This document shows, in pieces, positions 1-9,796 of a stretch of DNA of 64,000 bases. This DNA comes from Bizionia saleffrena (GTDB taxonomy: Bacteria > Bacteroidota > Bacteroidia > Flavobacteriales > Flavobacteriaceae), in NCBI RefSeq assembly GCF_008086175.1, contig NZ_VSKM01000008.1:62001-126000 (forward strand), in the 5' to 3' direction. Each line of letters begins with the position of its first letter. The stretch's first letter is position 1. The notes below the pieces were generated by a model. The model had not been told where the DNA came from and made no database searches. It saw nothing but the letters and a program-made list of their open reading frames with translations. The position numbers and the translations under genes were made by a program.

Positions 1-307
1 CCTCTACAGTAAAATCTACGTGGCCAGGAGTATCAATAATATTAAAGTGATAGTCTACTGCCTCAGCTGTTGGCTCTCCATTTTCTTTAGGAAATGTCCA
101 ATCACAAGTTGTTGCGGCAGACGTAATTGTAATACCACGTTCTGCTTCTTGCTCCATCCAGTCCATTGTAGAAGCTCCATCATGAACTTCTCCAATTTTA
201 TGAGATACACCTGTGTAAAAAAGAATACGCTCTGTTGTTGTTGTTTTACCAGCATCAATATGAGCAGCAATACCTATGTTTCTTGTATATTTTAAGTCTC
301 TTGCCAT
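1..307 (-). CDS. fusA: Elongation factor G, N-terminal part (cut by window edge)
   Basis: Translating GTPase that drives ribosome translocation. Only the first ~102 codons are present; the frame is open to base 1. The protein starts [12 protein letters not shown] and carries the G1 P-loop [10 protein letters not shown] near residue 20, the switch I region with RGITITSAA, and the G3 motif DTPGHVDF at the edge, all diagnostic of EF-G. The ATG at 307 is 6 bases after the rpsG stop, giving the classical str-operon order rpsL-rpsG-fusA. It is transcribed leftward with the two ribosomal protein genes. Identification is secure; full length cannot be judged. Confidence 0.97.
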   Translation of the reverse strand, partial: MARDLKYTRNIGIAAHIDAGKTTTTERILFYTGVSHKIGEVHDGASTMDWMEQEAERGITITSAATTCDWTFPKENGEPTAEAVDYHFNIIDTPGHVDFTVE

Positions 308-313
308 TTCTTA

Positions 314-790
314 TTAAAATCTAAAGTGAGAGAATGCTTTATTTGCTTCAGCCATCTTATGAGTATCTACTCTTTTCTTAACCGCCGCTCCTTCTTCTTT
401 AGCTGCTGCTAAAATCTCTGAAGCTAAACGTTGCGCCATCGATTTTTCATTTCTTTTACGTGAATAGGTAATTAACCATTTCATCGCTGTTGAAACCTTA
501 CGATCTGCTCTAATAGGATTAGGGATCTGGAATGTTGCACCACCAACTCTACGACTACGTACTTCTACGTGAGGCATAACGTTAGATAAAGCATCTTTCC
601 AAGTTTCTAAACCTGTTTTTTCTTCGTCTGTTTTCTTTGACTCTACGATATCAATTGCATCGTAAAATACTTTAAAAGCTACTGACTTTTTACCGTCCCA
701 CATCATCATATTGACGAAACGTGTTACCAACTGATCGTTAAACCGTGGATCTGGTAAAAGCGGTCTCTTTTTTGCTGCTTTTTTTCTCAT
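314..790 (-). CDS. rpsG: 30S ribosomal protein S7
   Basis: Primary 16S rRNA-binding protein that nucleates the 30S head, near the decoding and exit sites. At 158 aa it has the usual bacterial length. Hallmarks include the N-terminal MRKKAAKKR basic stretch, the segment VGGATFQIP in the middle and a C-terminal HKMAEANKAFSHFRF. It lies 21 bases downstream of rpsL and 6 upstream of fusA, so the three are almost certainly one transcript. In other bacteria S7 represses its own operon by binding its mRNA; no such site can be recognised here by eye. Confidence 0.98.
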   Translation of the reverse strand: MRKKAAKKRPLLPDPRFNDQLVTRFVNMMMWDGKKSVAFKVFYDAIDIVESKKTDEEKTGLETWKDALSNVMPHVEVRSRRVGGATFQIPNPIRADRKVSTAMKWLITYSRKRNEKSMAQRLASEILAAAKEEGAAVKKRVDTHKMAEANKAFSHFRF

Positions 791-811
791 GTCTTCTTCT
801 TAAAGTTTTAA

Positions 812-1186
812 TTACTTTTTAGGGCGTTTTGCACCATACTTAGATCTACGTTGCGTTCTTCCTTCAACACCTGCGGTGTCTAAAGCGCCACGAACAATGT
901 GATATCTAACTCCTGGTAAATCTTTTACCCTTCCACCTCTAACCAATACTATCGAGTGCTCTTGTAAATTGTGTCCTTCTCCAGGGATGTAAGCATTTAC
1001 TTCTTTACCATTTGTTAACCTTACACGCGCTACTTTACGCATCGCTGAATTTGGTTTTTTTGGTGTTGTTGTGTAAACACGCGTACATACCCCTCGTCTT
1101 TGAGGACACGAATCTAAGGCAACCGATTTACTCTTCTTGGTTATTTTGGTTCTTCCTTTTCGTACTAATTGTGAAATTGTTGGCAT
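812..1186 (-). CDS. rpsL: 30S ribosomal protein S12
   Basis: Ribosomal protein of the 30S decoding centre and classical target of streptomycin-resistance mutations. It has 124 aa, typical length. It begins [12 protein letters not shown] and contains the universally conserved [18 protein letters not shown] and the [11 protein letters not shown] loop. The lysine of TPKKPNSA and the downstream conserved lysine-rich region look wild type. It is the first gene of the str operon, with a consensus promoter about 45 bases upstream (1232-1261, minus strand). Start ATG at 1186 agrees with the family N-terminus. Confidence 0.98.
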   Translation of the reverse strand: MPTISQLVRKGRTKITKKSKSVALDSCPQRRGVCTRVYTTTPKKPNSAMRKVARVRLTNGKEVNAYIPGEGHNLQEHSIVLVRGGRVKDLPGVRYHIVRGALDTAGVEGRTQRRSKYGAKRPKK

Positions 1187-1231
1187 ATATTTTTATATAT
1201 AATTTTACGTTACCTCTGTTTAAGAGGGGTG

Positions 1232-1261
1232 CAAATGTATGCATTTTAATTAATAATTCAA
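1232..1261 (-). promoter_or_regulatory. Bacteroidota-type promoter of the str operon
   Basis: On the minus strand the sequence reads TTG, 19 bases, TACATTTG, a match to the phylum consensus TTG-N19-TAnnTTTG. The -7 box is at 1232-1239 and the -33 TTG at 1259-1261. The predicted start is near 1226, giving a ~40-base leader to rpsL that begins with a short CCTCT/AGAGG stem (1213-1227). Confidence 0.7.
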
Positions 1262-1354
1262 ATCATAACTAATTAATTTTCAATAGAATTTCAAAAAAAC
1301 AGCTTCTTTATAACATTCCATTAGTTTTTTCCATTAATTTTATACCCGTTTAAA

Positions 1355-3061
1355 ATGACTGTGTTAGTGAAAAAAAAACCTCTTGTATTCCTTATTATTT
1401 TTATAATCCTTTCGTCAACGTCGGTAGCCCAAAACCTATACTTAGAAGTGACAGGAGAAACAGATTCTATTACTGAGATTTTAAAAAACTACAGTACCTT
1501 AAAAAAATTTCCAGAGGCCTCTGCGGTTTTAGATGCTCTAGGCAGCTTAAAAGAATCTCTTTATAACGACGGTTATATTAATCACACCCTTATTAATAAC
1601 TCCAAAAAAAACGATAGTACGTTTGCATATCAAGTTCGGTTGCATTCAAAATACGAATACATCACGATTACATTTAATAAGAATACGATTAATCCTAAGG
1701 AGGTGAAACACATTTCAAAGTTAGTAACCGAAAACGAATTTACTATTCCCTTTCAAGACATCGAAGCGACTTTAGATTTCCTCACTATTAAAGTTTCAAA
1801 AAACGGATTCCCCTTTGCGCAATTAAACCTTGAAAACATTTCAGCTAAAAACAAAAACACGCTACAAGCCGAATTAAAAATTAGTAATACTACAGAAAAA
1901 AGAAAACTAGATGCGATCGTTGTTAAAGGCTATGAAAAATTCCCTAAATCCTATTTGAGACGTTTTTTAAAAATAACCCCTCAAAAAAGTTTTAATATAG
2001 AAACCATTAAAAAAAAGCTAAATGGTTTAAACAATCTTCGTTTTGCAAAACAAATTAAAGACCCAGAGGTATTATTTAGTAAAGACTCTACAACTTTATA
2101 CCTCTATCTTGAAAAAACCCAAAGCAATGCTTTTGATGGGTATTTAGGATTTAGTACCAATGAGGAAACTAACACTCTAGAATTTAACGGTTTTATAAAT
2201 TTAGACCTTAATAATAATTTTAATTTTGGCGAATCTTTTGCGCTTCATTATAAGAGTACCGAAAATGAACAGAAAACTTTCGATGTTGCTTTAAACCTTC
2301 CCTATTTATTTAACACTCCTATTGGCACCGAATTCGAATTAAACATCTTAAAGAAAGACTCGTCGTTTACTACCGTGAAACAAAGTGCTAAAGTATTTTA
2401 TCAGATAGATACAAAATCGCGCTTTTTTTTAGGAATTGATACTTACACCTCCAATAGTTTATTAAAAAATCCAGTTTTTACGACTACCGACGATTATACC
2501 ACCAACTTTTACACGTCGAAATATACTTTTGAAAACAGAAACGCATCCGATCTACTCTTCCCTATAAACACTTATTTCGCATTAGAAGCTGGGTTAGGCA
2601 AAAGAACACGAGACAACACCGGCGAAAAACAGACCAAACTAGCTGTAACGACCTTTCATAATATTAAATTTAACGCTCAAAACAGTTTTTTTGTTAAAGT
2701 GAGCGGTGCTTTATTAAATACTAAAAACCATTTGGAGAACGAATTATTCCGTTTTGGAGGTATAAACTCCATTCGAGGCTTTGCGGAAGAAAGTTTGTTA
2801 GCTACAAAATTTGCAGTGATTAATACCGAGTACCGTTACCGATTAAGCAAGACCATCTATGCGCATAGCATTATAGATTATGCGACATTAAATAATACAC
2901 TTACCCAACAAAAAAACAACTTATATGGCTTTGGTATTGGTTTTGGTATTATAACAAGAGCTGGGGTATTAAAATTAAATTATGCTAATGGGAAGACAGA
3001 ATCTCAGGAATTCGAATTCTCAAACTCCAATATTCATCTCAGTTTATCTTCCTTTTTCTAA
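1355..3061 (+). CDS. Omp85/BamA-family outer membrane beta-barrel protein
   Basis: 568 aa with a signal peptide ending near SVAQ (about residue 26). A POTRA-like segment lies near residues 185-255 (starting LDAIVVKGYEKF), followed by a long beta-rich C-terminal barrel. The barrel holds the Omp85 hallmark FRFGGINSIRGF at about residues 465-476; the IRGF tetrad sits in the conserved L6 loop of the superfamily. The chain ends in Phe (SLSSFF), as expected for Bam-inserted barrels. It is shorter than BamA, which carries five POTRAs. It is divergent from rpsL and 118 bases upstream of the SusC gene in the same direction. The superfamily is secure; substrate or role (assembly, secretion or lipoprotein surface export) cannot be told. 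Confidence 0.8.
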   Translation: MTVLVKKKPLVFLIIFIILSSTSVAQNLYLEVTGETDSITEILKNYSTLKKFPEASAVLDALGSLKESLYNDGYINHTLINNSKKNDSTFAYQVRLHSKYEYITITFNKNTINPKEVKHISKLVTENEFTIPFQDIEATLDFLTIKVSKNGFPFAQLNLENISAKNKNTLQAELKISNTTEKRKLDAIVVKGYEKFPKSYLRRFLKITPQKSFNIETIKKKLNGLNNLRFAKQIKDPEVLFSKDSTTLYLYLEKTQSNAFDGYLGFSTNEETNTLEFNGFINLDLNNNFNFGESFALHYKSTENEQKTFDVALNLPYLFNTPIGTEFELNILKKDSSFTTVKQSAKVFYQIDTKSRFFLGIDTYTSNSLLKNPVFTTTDDYTTNFYTSKYTFENRNASDLLFPINTYFALEAGLGKRTRDNTGEKQTKLAVTTFHNIKFNAQNSFFVKVSGALLNTKNHLENELFRFGGINSIRGFAEESLLATKFAVINTEYRYRLSKTIYAHSIIDYATLNNTLTQQKNNLYGFGIGFGIITRAGVLKLNYANGKTESQEFEFSNSNIHLSLSSFF

Positions 3062-3120
3062 GTATCTGCAGAAATAATACACGTTTTTTTAAAGTTTTTT
3101 GAAATTTTAACCAATAAATA

Positions 3121-3151
3121 TTGTTTTATTAACTTTTTATTATGATTTTTG
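3121..3151 (+). promoter_or_regulatory. Possible promoter of the SusCD operon
   Basis: TTG at 3121-3123, a 20-base spacer and GATTTTTG at 3144-3151, which is one mismatch from TAnnTTTG. It lies about 30 bases before the SusC ATG at 3180. This is a weak call based on pattern and spacing only. Confidence 0.35.
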
Positions 3152-3179
3152 GCCTAGACTAATTCAAATAAAATATAAA

Positions 3180-6100
3180 ATGAAAACAAAGTTTAGTGGA
3201 ATTTTAACGCTGTTTCTAGCGTTTGTTGTGCAACTCACGTTCGCACAAGAAAAATCAATTTCAGGAACGATTTCCGATGAAAACGGACTACCGTTACCTG
3301 GAGTAAATATTGTTATTAAAGGCACTACCAGTGGTACGCAATCGGATTTCGACGGAAACTACGCGATATCTGCAAGCACAGGCGATGTTATTTCTTACTC
3401 ATTTGTAGGATATAAGAGCGTTGACAAAACTGTAGGTGCAGCTAACACAATTAGTTTTACAATGGAAGTAGACGTAGCAGCTATCGACGAGGTAGTTATT
3501 ACGGCGCTAGGTATTAAACGTAAGAAAGACGAGGTAACAACCGTTTATCAAACTGTTAGTACTGAAGAACTGGCTAAAGCTAACAACCCTAGTGTTGTAA
3601 ACAGTTTATCAGGTAAAGTATCTGGTTTAACTATTTCTCAAACTAGTAATGGTGTTTCTGGAGATAGCAGAATTGTTCTTCGTGGTAACCGTTCGATCTC
3701 AGGTAACAATGAGGCTTTAGTGGTTATTGATGGTGCAATTTCTAGCACAACCTTTTTAAATGCTTTAGATCCAAACCAAGTGGAATCTTTAAACGTAATT
3801 AAAGGTGCTGCAGGTTCTGCATTATACGGATCGCAAGGTTCTAATGGTGTAATTGTAGTTACTACTAAGAAATCAACAAAAGGTGGAAAAATGACTATTC
3901 AAGTGAATAGTTCTATCGATTTTGAAAGTGTCGCTTATGTTCCAGAAAAACAGACCCGTTATGGTCAAGGATGGGATTTAGGAAATGGTTTCGAAAACGT
4001 TATCTACGAAAACGGTGGATGGGGTCCAGAATTTGACGGAGAAATGGTTCCTGTTGGATTACCTCAAGCTGATGGTTCGTTCGTAATGGCTCCTTACTCA
4101 AGTAGAGGAAGTGACAGTATGAAAGAATTTTTTCAAACAGGTATAACAAGACAAAACTCTATCTTATTCTCTTCTGGTGATGAAGACGGATACCTTACTT
4201 TAGGTGCTAGAAATATCTTGAATGAATTTATTATTCCTGGTGATCAAAGAAAAAGAAATACACTTACTTTAAATACAGGTAAAACTGTAGGTAACTGGAG
4301 TGTTGGAGGTAATCTTATTTACACAAATACTTCTGTTGAAAGACATAATGGTGATTTAAATACACAATTATTACAATCTGCATCAAACATTCCTGTTACT
4401 GCATTTGAAAACTCTGGAAACGAAGGAAACTGGAATGCTTATTTTACAAATCCTTACTGGAATCTTGCTAATCAACGTTCTGAAGGAGAGTCTAATAACT
4501 TAAGTTTAACTGGAGATTTAGGATACAAAGTAAACGATAACATCTCTTTTAAATTATTAAGTAATGCTAGAATTAATACTAGCCAAAGTTTATCGTACCA
4601 AAATGGTTATACAGAGCCAAAGGAGATCATTGACAATACAGGAGGAAATAGATCATTAATTTCTCAGGTAGACATCCGTAATGATAGAAGTAGTCAGTAC
4701 TATACCGATTTCTTTATGAATTTAGATTATATGTTAACCGAAAAAATATCTTTTGGAGCTAACATAGGTTTAAACAACCAATACTTTAAAAATGCTTTTG
4801 TAAGAGCTGGTGGTAATGGTTTAACGGTAGATGGTATTTATACTATTCCTAACCTTTCTAGTGGACCAAGTTCTGAACTTCTCGGAGATAATTTACCAAG
4901 AACAACAGATTATAGAAGTTCTAATTCTAGAATTGGTGCTTTTGCTAACTTAGATTTTGGTTACGAAGATTTCTTATTTGTAACATTAACAGGGCGTAAT
5001 GACTGGTCATCTACTTTAAATAAAGCTAACCAATCATTCTTCTACCCTTCTATAAGTGGTTCTTTTATCCCTACTAAAGCATTCGATAATTTTGGTGGTG
5101 ATGTATTAAACTACATGAAAGTAACTGCAGCCTATGTGAAAATTGGTAACGATGGTGGTGTTGGTCCTTATGCTATTCAGCAAACGTACAACACAGCAGG
5201 TGGTTTCCCTTTTAACGGTCAAAACTCTTTTGTTGTAGATCAAACTATTACAGATCCTTTTCTTCAGCCTGAGTTTACAACCACTGCAGAAGTTGGTTTA
5301 TCTCTTGGTTTCTTAAAAAACCGTGTTACTTTAGATGCGAGTTATTCTAGCTTTAACACGACAGATCAAATTGTAAGAATTAATACTTCAGATGCTTCAG
5401 GTTTAGCTAATACAAGAATTAATATTGGAGAAACTAAAGGATACGCTTTAGAATTTGATTTAGGTCTTAAAGTATTAAAGAGTGAAGATTTTAAATGGGA
5501 TGTTAACGTAGGCTATTCTACGACAGACAACGAAGTTGTTAAAGTATCAGACCAAGCAAAACAAGTATCTCTTGGTGGTTACACAGGGCGTGCTGAAGTA
5601 TTTGCTATAGAAGGTGAAGCTTTCCCAGTAATTCAAACAAATTCTTACGAGAGAGATCCTCAAGGAAGAGTTATTATTAATTCTGCAGGAAATCCTACGG
5701 AAGCAGCTGGTTTAAAAATTGCTGGTAGAACGACTGCTAAACACATCGTTAACTTAAATACGAATTTTACGTATAAAGCTTTTACTTTATCTGCTACTAT
5801 GGATTACAGAACAGGACATGTGTTCTATTCTCATCACAAGGAAAACATAACATGGTCTGGTCACGCAGTTGAAACTGCTCAAGGTGGTCGTGGTGCGTTT
5901 ATTTGGCCAAACTCTGTAGTAGAAACATCTCCTGGTGTTTATGCAACGAATACATCTGTGCCTTCTGGAGGAACCACAGCTGGTTCTTACATTAACTTCT
6001 TTGGTAACTATAGAAGTATTGGAGAAAACAACATAGTGGATGCCACTGCATTTAAAGTGAGAGAATTATCATTATCTTATGAATTGGACAAAAAATTCTT

Positions 6101-6293
6101 AAAGAATACAATGATTACAGGTTTAAGAATTAGTGCTAATGCTAGAAACCCATTTACAGTTTTACCATCTGAAAACAGAGGGTATAGTGATCCAGAATCT
6201 GGATTTTCAACTGGAAATGCACAAGGTATTACAGAACAGTCGGCTTTACCACCAACAAGAACTTTTGGTTTAGGTCTTAACTTAACATTTTAA
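3180..6293 (+). CDS. SusC/RagA-family TonB-dependent outer membrane transporter
   Basis: A 1037-aa outer-membrane channel that forms the barrel of a SusCD lid-and-bucket importer, powered by TonB-ExbBD. A signal peptide (about 1-22, ending TFAQ) precedes a carboxypeptidase-D-like beta-sandwich (about 26-105; SGTISDENGLPLPGVNI, FDGNYAI). The SusC signature VVITALGIKRKK follows, then the plug (about 120-230; RGNRSISGNN, VIKGAAGSALYGSQGSNGV) and a 22-strand-type barrel ending LGLNLTF with terminal Phe. Length is normal for the family. SusD follows after 12 bases, and two lipoproteins complete the run. No glycoside hydrolase, sulfatase, protease or regulator sits beside it, so the substrate is unknown. 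Confidence 0.95.
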   Translation: MKTKFSGILTLFLAFVVQLTFAQEKSISGTISDENGLPLPGVNIVIKGTTSGTQSDFDGNYAISASTGDVISYSFVGYKSVDKTVGAANTISFTMEVDVAAIDEVVITALGIKRKKDEVTTVYQTVSTEELAKANNPSVVNSLSGKVSGLTISQTSNGVSGDSRIVLRGNRSISGNNEALVVIDGAISSTTFLNALDPNQVESLNVIKGAAGSALYGSQGSNGVIVVTTKKSTKGGKMTIQVNSSIDFESVAYVPEKQTRYGQGWDLGNGFENVIYENGGWGPEFDGEMVPVGLPQADGSFVMAPYSSRGSDSMKEFFQTGITRQNSILFSSGDEDGYLTLGARNILNEFIIPGDQRKRNTLTLNTGKTVGNWSVGGNLIYTNTSVERHNGDLNTQLLQSASNIPVTAFENSGNEGNWNAYFTNPYWNLANQRSEGESNNLSLTGDLGYKVNDNISFKLLSNARINTSQSLSYQNGYTEPKEIIDNTGGNRSLISQVDIRNDRSSQYYTDFFMNLDYMLTEKISFGANIGLNNQYFKNAFVRAGGNGLTVDGIYTIPNLSSGPSSELLGDNLPRTTDYRSSNSRIGAFANLDFGYEDFLFVTLTGRNDWSSTLNKANQSFFYPSISGSFIPTKAFDNFGGDVLNYMKVTAAYVKIGNDGGVGPYAIQQTYNTAGGFPFNGQNSFVVDQTITDPFLQPEFTTTAEVGLSLGFLKNRVTLDASYSSFNTTDQIVRINTSDASGLANTRINIGETKGYALEFDLGLKVLKSEDFKWDVNVGYSTTDNEVVKVSDQAKQVSLGGYTGRAEVFAIEGEAFPVIQTNSYERDPQGRVIINSAGNPTEAAGLKIAGRTTAKHIVNLNTNFTYKAFTLSATMDYRTGHVFYSHHKENITWSGHAVETAQGGRGAFIWPNSVVETSPGVYATNTSVPSGGTTAGSYINFFGNYRSIGENNIVDATAFKVRELSLSYELDKKFLKNTMITGLRISANARNPFTVLPSENRGYSDPESGFSTGNAQGITEQSALPPTRTFGLGLNLTF

Positions 6294-6305
6294 AAAAAAT
6301 AAACA

Positions 6306-7829
6306 ATGAAAAAATATTTTAATAAAGGATTCATACTTCTTGCTTTAGGTGTATCTACATTAGCGTGCGAAAGTACCCTAGATATCAACGAAACAGAAGT
6401 AGGGTTTACAACAGAAAACGTAACTCCAGACTTATTGTTAGCTGGAGCGATACAAGCACCTCGCTATAGATTTGAGGTTACTGGTAGCGAAACTGGAAGT
6501 ATCTTTATGAACCAATGGGCAGGCGATATTAATAACGTAACTGGTGGTTTTCAAGATGAATTCAGATTGAACTTTACACAAACTTATGGACCAGGATCTG
6601 TGATATGGAGAGATATCTACGCAGGGATGGGTACTTACCAAGCCATTATAAATTATGAAGGGGCGGAATACAATAACCATAAAGCGATCTCTAGAATATT
6701 GAAATCTTATTACTTCCAGTTCTTAACTGACGTATATGGAGATATTCCTTACAGTGAAGCATTACAATTTGGTGAAAACTTTACTCCTGCTTACGATGAT
6801 TCAAAATCTATTTATAGAGATTTAATCACAGAATTAAACACAGCAATTGGTACTTTAAACAACTATAGTGCTGCAAACCCAGTAGGTGTTGAAGACACTG
6901 TTTTTGCTGGTGATGCAAATGGATGGATTCAAGTAGCTAATACTTTAAAGCTTAGAATTCTATTAAGACAATCTGAATTAGCAGCGACTGATTCTGAAAC
7001 AGCGTCTTACTTAGCAGATCAATATGCAGCATTAGATACTAACTTTTTAACGACTGATGCTACTATAAACCCAGGTTACGCTAACGCTGATGGGCAATTA
7101 AATCCATTTTGGGAAAACTACGGTCAAGATACAGCAGGTAACGATACGTTCGATAATGATTTTATCGTACCTTCTGAATACCAAGCTGAATTCTTAAAAG
7201 GATCACAAACTGAAGATGGTTTATCTACTAACGTACCTGACCCAAGACTTACACGTATGTACGAGCCAGTAACTCAAGGTCCTGATGATGGAAATGTAAC
7301 GGGTGTTCAACAAGGAGCAACTAATACTACTGCTCCACCAGAATTATCTGAATTAGGTCCTGGTTTCTTAAAAGGCCCAGACCAAGATAGTTTCTTATTT
7401 ACTGCTGCAGAAAGTTTCTTCTTACAAGCAGAAGCTGCTGAAAGACTTTATATTTCAGGTAACGCTCAGCAATTATTTAATTCAGGTATTCAAGCATCGT
7501 TTGATATATTAGGTGCAGGATCTGCAGCGACATACATTACAGCATCTGGTAATACTAATAGAATTGGATATGCAGGTTCGACTAATAAAATTGAAGCTAT
7601 TATGACTCAAAAATGGATCGCCCTTACAGGAATTAACGCTATGGAATCTTTTATAGATTACAATAGAACAGGTTTCCCTTCGGTTCCATTACCAATCATT
7701 GCAGAACAATCTAAATTACCATATAGATTATTATATCCTGCATCAGAATCTTCTTCTAACTCTGCTAACGTGCCTAACCAACCAGGATCAGCAGCGTTTA
7801 ACGACAGATTATTCTGGGACGTAAACTAA
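6306..7829 (+). CDS. SusD/RagB-family nutrient-binding outer membrane lipoprotein
   Basis: A 507-aa surface lipoprotein that acts as the lid over its SusC partner and binds the substrate. The N-terminal signal MKKYFNKGF...STLAC provides a lipidation Cys at about residue 21. The helical TPR-like core is recognisable in segments such as ILKSYYFQFLTDVYGDIPYSEAL and the C-terminal AEAAERLYISGNAQQLFN, with IMTQKWIALTGINAMESF, typical of the SusD_2-type branch. The gene begins 12 bases after SusC in the usual order. The SusD_2-type branch is often found without polysaccharide-degrading enzymes, in line with the neighbours here. Confidence 0.92.
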   Translation: MKKYFNKGFILLALGVSTLACESTLDINETEVGFTTENVTPDLLLAGAIQAPRYRFEVTGSETGSIFMNQWAGDINNVTGGFQDEFRLNFTQTYGPGSVIWRDIYAGMGTYQAIINYEGAEYNNHKAISRILKSYYFQFLTDVYGDIPYSEALQFGENFTPAYDDSKSIYRDLITELNTAIGTLNNYSAANPVGVEDTVFAGDANGWIQVANTLKLRILLRQSELAATDSETASYLADQYAALDTNFLTTDATINPGYANADGQLNPFWENYGQDTAGNDTFDNDFIVPSEYQAEFLKGSQTEDGLSTNVPDPRLTRMYEPVTQGPDDGNVTGVQQGATNTTAPPELSELGPGFLKGPDQDSFLFTAAESFFLQAEAAERLYISGNAQQLFNSGIQASFDILGAGSAATYITASGNTNRIGYAGSTNKIEAIMTQKWIALTGINAMESFIDYNRTGFPSVPLPIIAEQSKLPYRLLYPASESSSNSANVPNQPGSAAFNDRLFWDVN

Positions 7830-7854
7830 TTAAAAATTGCTAAAACTTAGAAAA

Positions 7855-8688
7855 ATGAAAAACATAAAAATATTATTGCTTGTTCTTACATTATCTGCGC
7901 TAAACTTCTCTTGTTTAGTAGATGATGAAGATGAAGGAGGATTACAAGGCATCGAAAATAGTGCGTACCTTATTGGTTTCGCTAAGAAAACAGAAAATGA
8001 AAGTTATTTCGTAGATGAAGGGGCAGTAGAGAAAAACTACCCTGTAAGTATACTTGGTGGAAACTCTGGATACCCTACTCAATCAGACGTAGCCGTTACT
8101 TTTACAGTAGACCCATCATCGACTGCAGTAGCAGGAAATGAATATAATTTAAGCGGTAGCTCTTTTGTTATTCCAGCTGGAGAAAACTTCGGAACAATTC
8201 CTGTGACTATTAACACTGGAGGATTAGATCCTGATACCCCAACTTTTTTAAAGTTAAATTTAACGTCATCAACTGGTTCAGTTATATCAGATTTAAATGA
8301 CACTTTAACAATAAACTTTGTTGGTTGTCAATCACAAGTAGACGCCTTTACTTATGACGTTTCTACGATACGTGTAAGTGATGGAGGTTTAGTGAACCAA
8401 CAACCTGAAAGTATTACTATGGAATCTGTAAACGTTTTTAGAACTGCAACCGTTGGTTCTTACGGTCCTGGGGCTGCTAATGGATCAATTGGTGGGACAG
8501 AAGGATTTACATTTTCAGATGTATGTGGAACAATTAATGTTGAAAGTCAAAATTTAGTAAGTCTATATTCAAATCAAGTATCTGGTTCTGGTTCTGTTGA
8601 TCCAGTTACTGGAGACATTGTAATCACTTATACTATTACATTTGAATCTGGTGACCGTTTATATGAATCGACTTATGTAAAACAATAA
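7855..8688 (+). CDS. Surface-type lipoprotein with Calx-beta-like domain, SusCD-associated
   Basis: 277 aa from the ATG at 7855, preferred over an in-frame TTG at 7837 because it gives a clean lipoprotein signal: MKNIKILLLVLTLSALNFSC. Right after the Cys comes LVDDEDEGG, an acidic stretch like the lipoprotein export signal that sends Flavobacteriaceae lipoproteins to the cell surface. Residues about 60-145 (VAVTFTVDPSSTAVAGNEY, FVIPAGENFGTIPVTI) look like a Calx-beta/immunoglobulin-like sandwich. It is third in the SusCD operon, 25 bases after susD. Specific function is unknown; an auxiliary substrate-binding or lid component is inferred. Confidence 0.75.
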   Translation: MKNIKILLLVLTLSALNFSCLVDDEDEGGLQGIENSAYLIGFAKKTENESYFVDEGAVEKNYPVSILGGNSGYPTQSDVAVTFTVDPSSTAVAGNEYNLSGSSFVIPAGENFGTIPVTINTGGLDPDTPTFLKLNLTSSTGSVISDLNDTLTINFVGCQSQVDAFTYDVSTIRVSDGGLVNQQPESITMESVNVFRTATVGSYGPGAANGSIGGTEGFTFSDVCGTINVESQNLVSLYSNQVSGSGSVDPVTGDIVITYTITFESGDRLYESTYVKQ

Positions 8689-8709
8689 TTAAATATTAAA
8701 AATATTAAA

Positions 8710-9657
8710 ATGAAAAACATATTAAAAACAAGTTTAAAATCATCTTTGCTAGCACTTACGTTAGTGTGCTTTTTTAGCTGTATGGACGATGACTTAGATG
8801 GAATGGACACTCAGCCTAAGACATCTGCATCTACAACTGTTAGTTCTTTAACGATTGCTGAAGGTGGTTCTGATGTTATTCCATTTACAATGGAAAAAGC
8901 GATAAACATGCCCTCTCAGTTTAAAATAGAAGTTGTTTCTGGAACAGCGACCCAAGGTGTAGATTTTACAGCTGGCGATGCTGCTACAGATTCTGACACT
9001 GGTATTCCAGGTGACGGTTTCGAAATCACAGTTCCTGCTTATGCAACCTCTTTCGACATCCCTGTTAACACAATGATGGATATTTTTGCTGAAGATACAG
9101 AAACTGTTGTTTTAAAAATATCTGCAGCAGGTGTACGTACGGTATTAGCAGATGCTACGGTAACAGTTAACATTACAAATATTGCTACCGAGAGTTTAGC
9201 TATACTATTAGAATGGGACAAGGACGTTACTTACGAATGGTTAGAAACTGTAACTGAAGAAGATGGTGACGACGAGGATATCATCGTTTCTGAATTTACT
9301 GAAAACTTATGTGATGTCGTTGATTTTGATGTCGTTGGTTTATTAGAAACCGCTGATTGTCCAGAAGTAGATTATGCTCTTGGTGTTTTAGCTGATGGTA
9401 CTTACAATATTGAAGTTGATCTATGGACGGTAACTACGGAAAAAACTCCTATTGACGCTTTTGCTATTCCTTTAACATTAACATTAGGAAAAACAGGAAC
9501 ATTTACTACTACTTTAGAATATAACGATGTTTACACATCTGACTATCCTGCAAGTGAACCAGGTGGTAATGGAACTATTGTAGCTGCAACAATTGTTGTA
9601 TCAGGTGGTTTATATACTATTTATGACAAAGACGGAAATTTAGTAGCTGCTGAATAA
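8710..9657 (+). CDS. Surface-type lipoprotein with Calx-beta-like domain, last gene of the SusCD operon
   Basis: 315 aa. The signal peptide ends LVCFFSC and is followed by MDDDLDGMD, again an acidic surface-export-like signal. Residues about 40-150 match the Calx-beta pattern: SGTATQGVDFTAG, FEITVPAYATSFDIPV, and an Asp/Glu-rich turn (MMDIFAEDTETVVLKI) that in Calx-beta domains binds calcium. The C-terminal half is acidic with no recognised family. It lies 21 bases after the preceding lipoprotein gene and is followed by a strong terminator at 9687, which closes the operon. Function is unknown; it is probably exposed on the SusCD complex. Confidence 0.75.
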   Translation: MKNILKTSLKSSLLALTLVCFFSCMDDDLDGMDTQPKTSASTTVSSLTIAEGGSDVIPFTMEKAINMPSQFKIEVVSGTATQGVDFTAGDAATDSDTGIPGDGFEITVPAYATSFDIPVNTMMDIFAEDTETVVLKISAAGVRTVLADATVTVNITNIATESLAILLEWDKDVTYEWLETVTEEDGDDEDIIVSEFTENLCDVVDFDVVGLLETADCPEVDYALGVLADGTYNIEVDLWTVTTEKTPIDAFAIPLTLTLGKTGTFTTTLEYNDVYTSDYPASEPGGNGTIVAATIVVSGGLYTIYDKDGNLVAAE

Positions 9658-9686
9658 GTTATTTAAATTACGACTTAATTAATACT

Positions 9687-9719
9687 AAAAGAGACTGATG
9701 AAAATCAGTCTCTTTTTTT
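9687..9719 (+). terminator. Rho-independent terminator of the SusCD operon
   Basis: Perfect stem AAAAGAGACTGAT / ATCAGTCTCTTTT around a GAAA tetraloop, running into a T tract. It sits 30 bases after the last lipoprotein stop. Confidence 0.85.
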
Positions 9720-9796
9720 ATGTTTTAATTTTTATGAAAAAACTAACTTAAACTAGTTTAAAGGAAAACCATTAATAAACATAAAATAAGATTTTT

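Noticed and set aside
20-295. Open frame of 91 codons on the plus strand
   Set aside because: It lies antisense to the start of fusA, whose protein sequence is unmistakable; the plus frame has no recognisable features.
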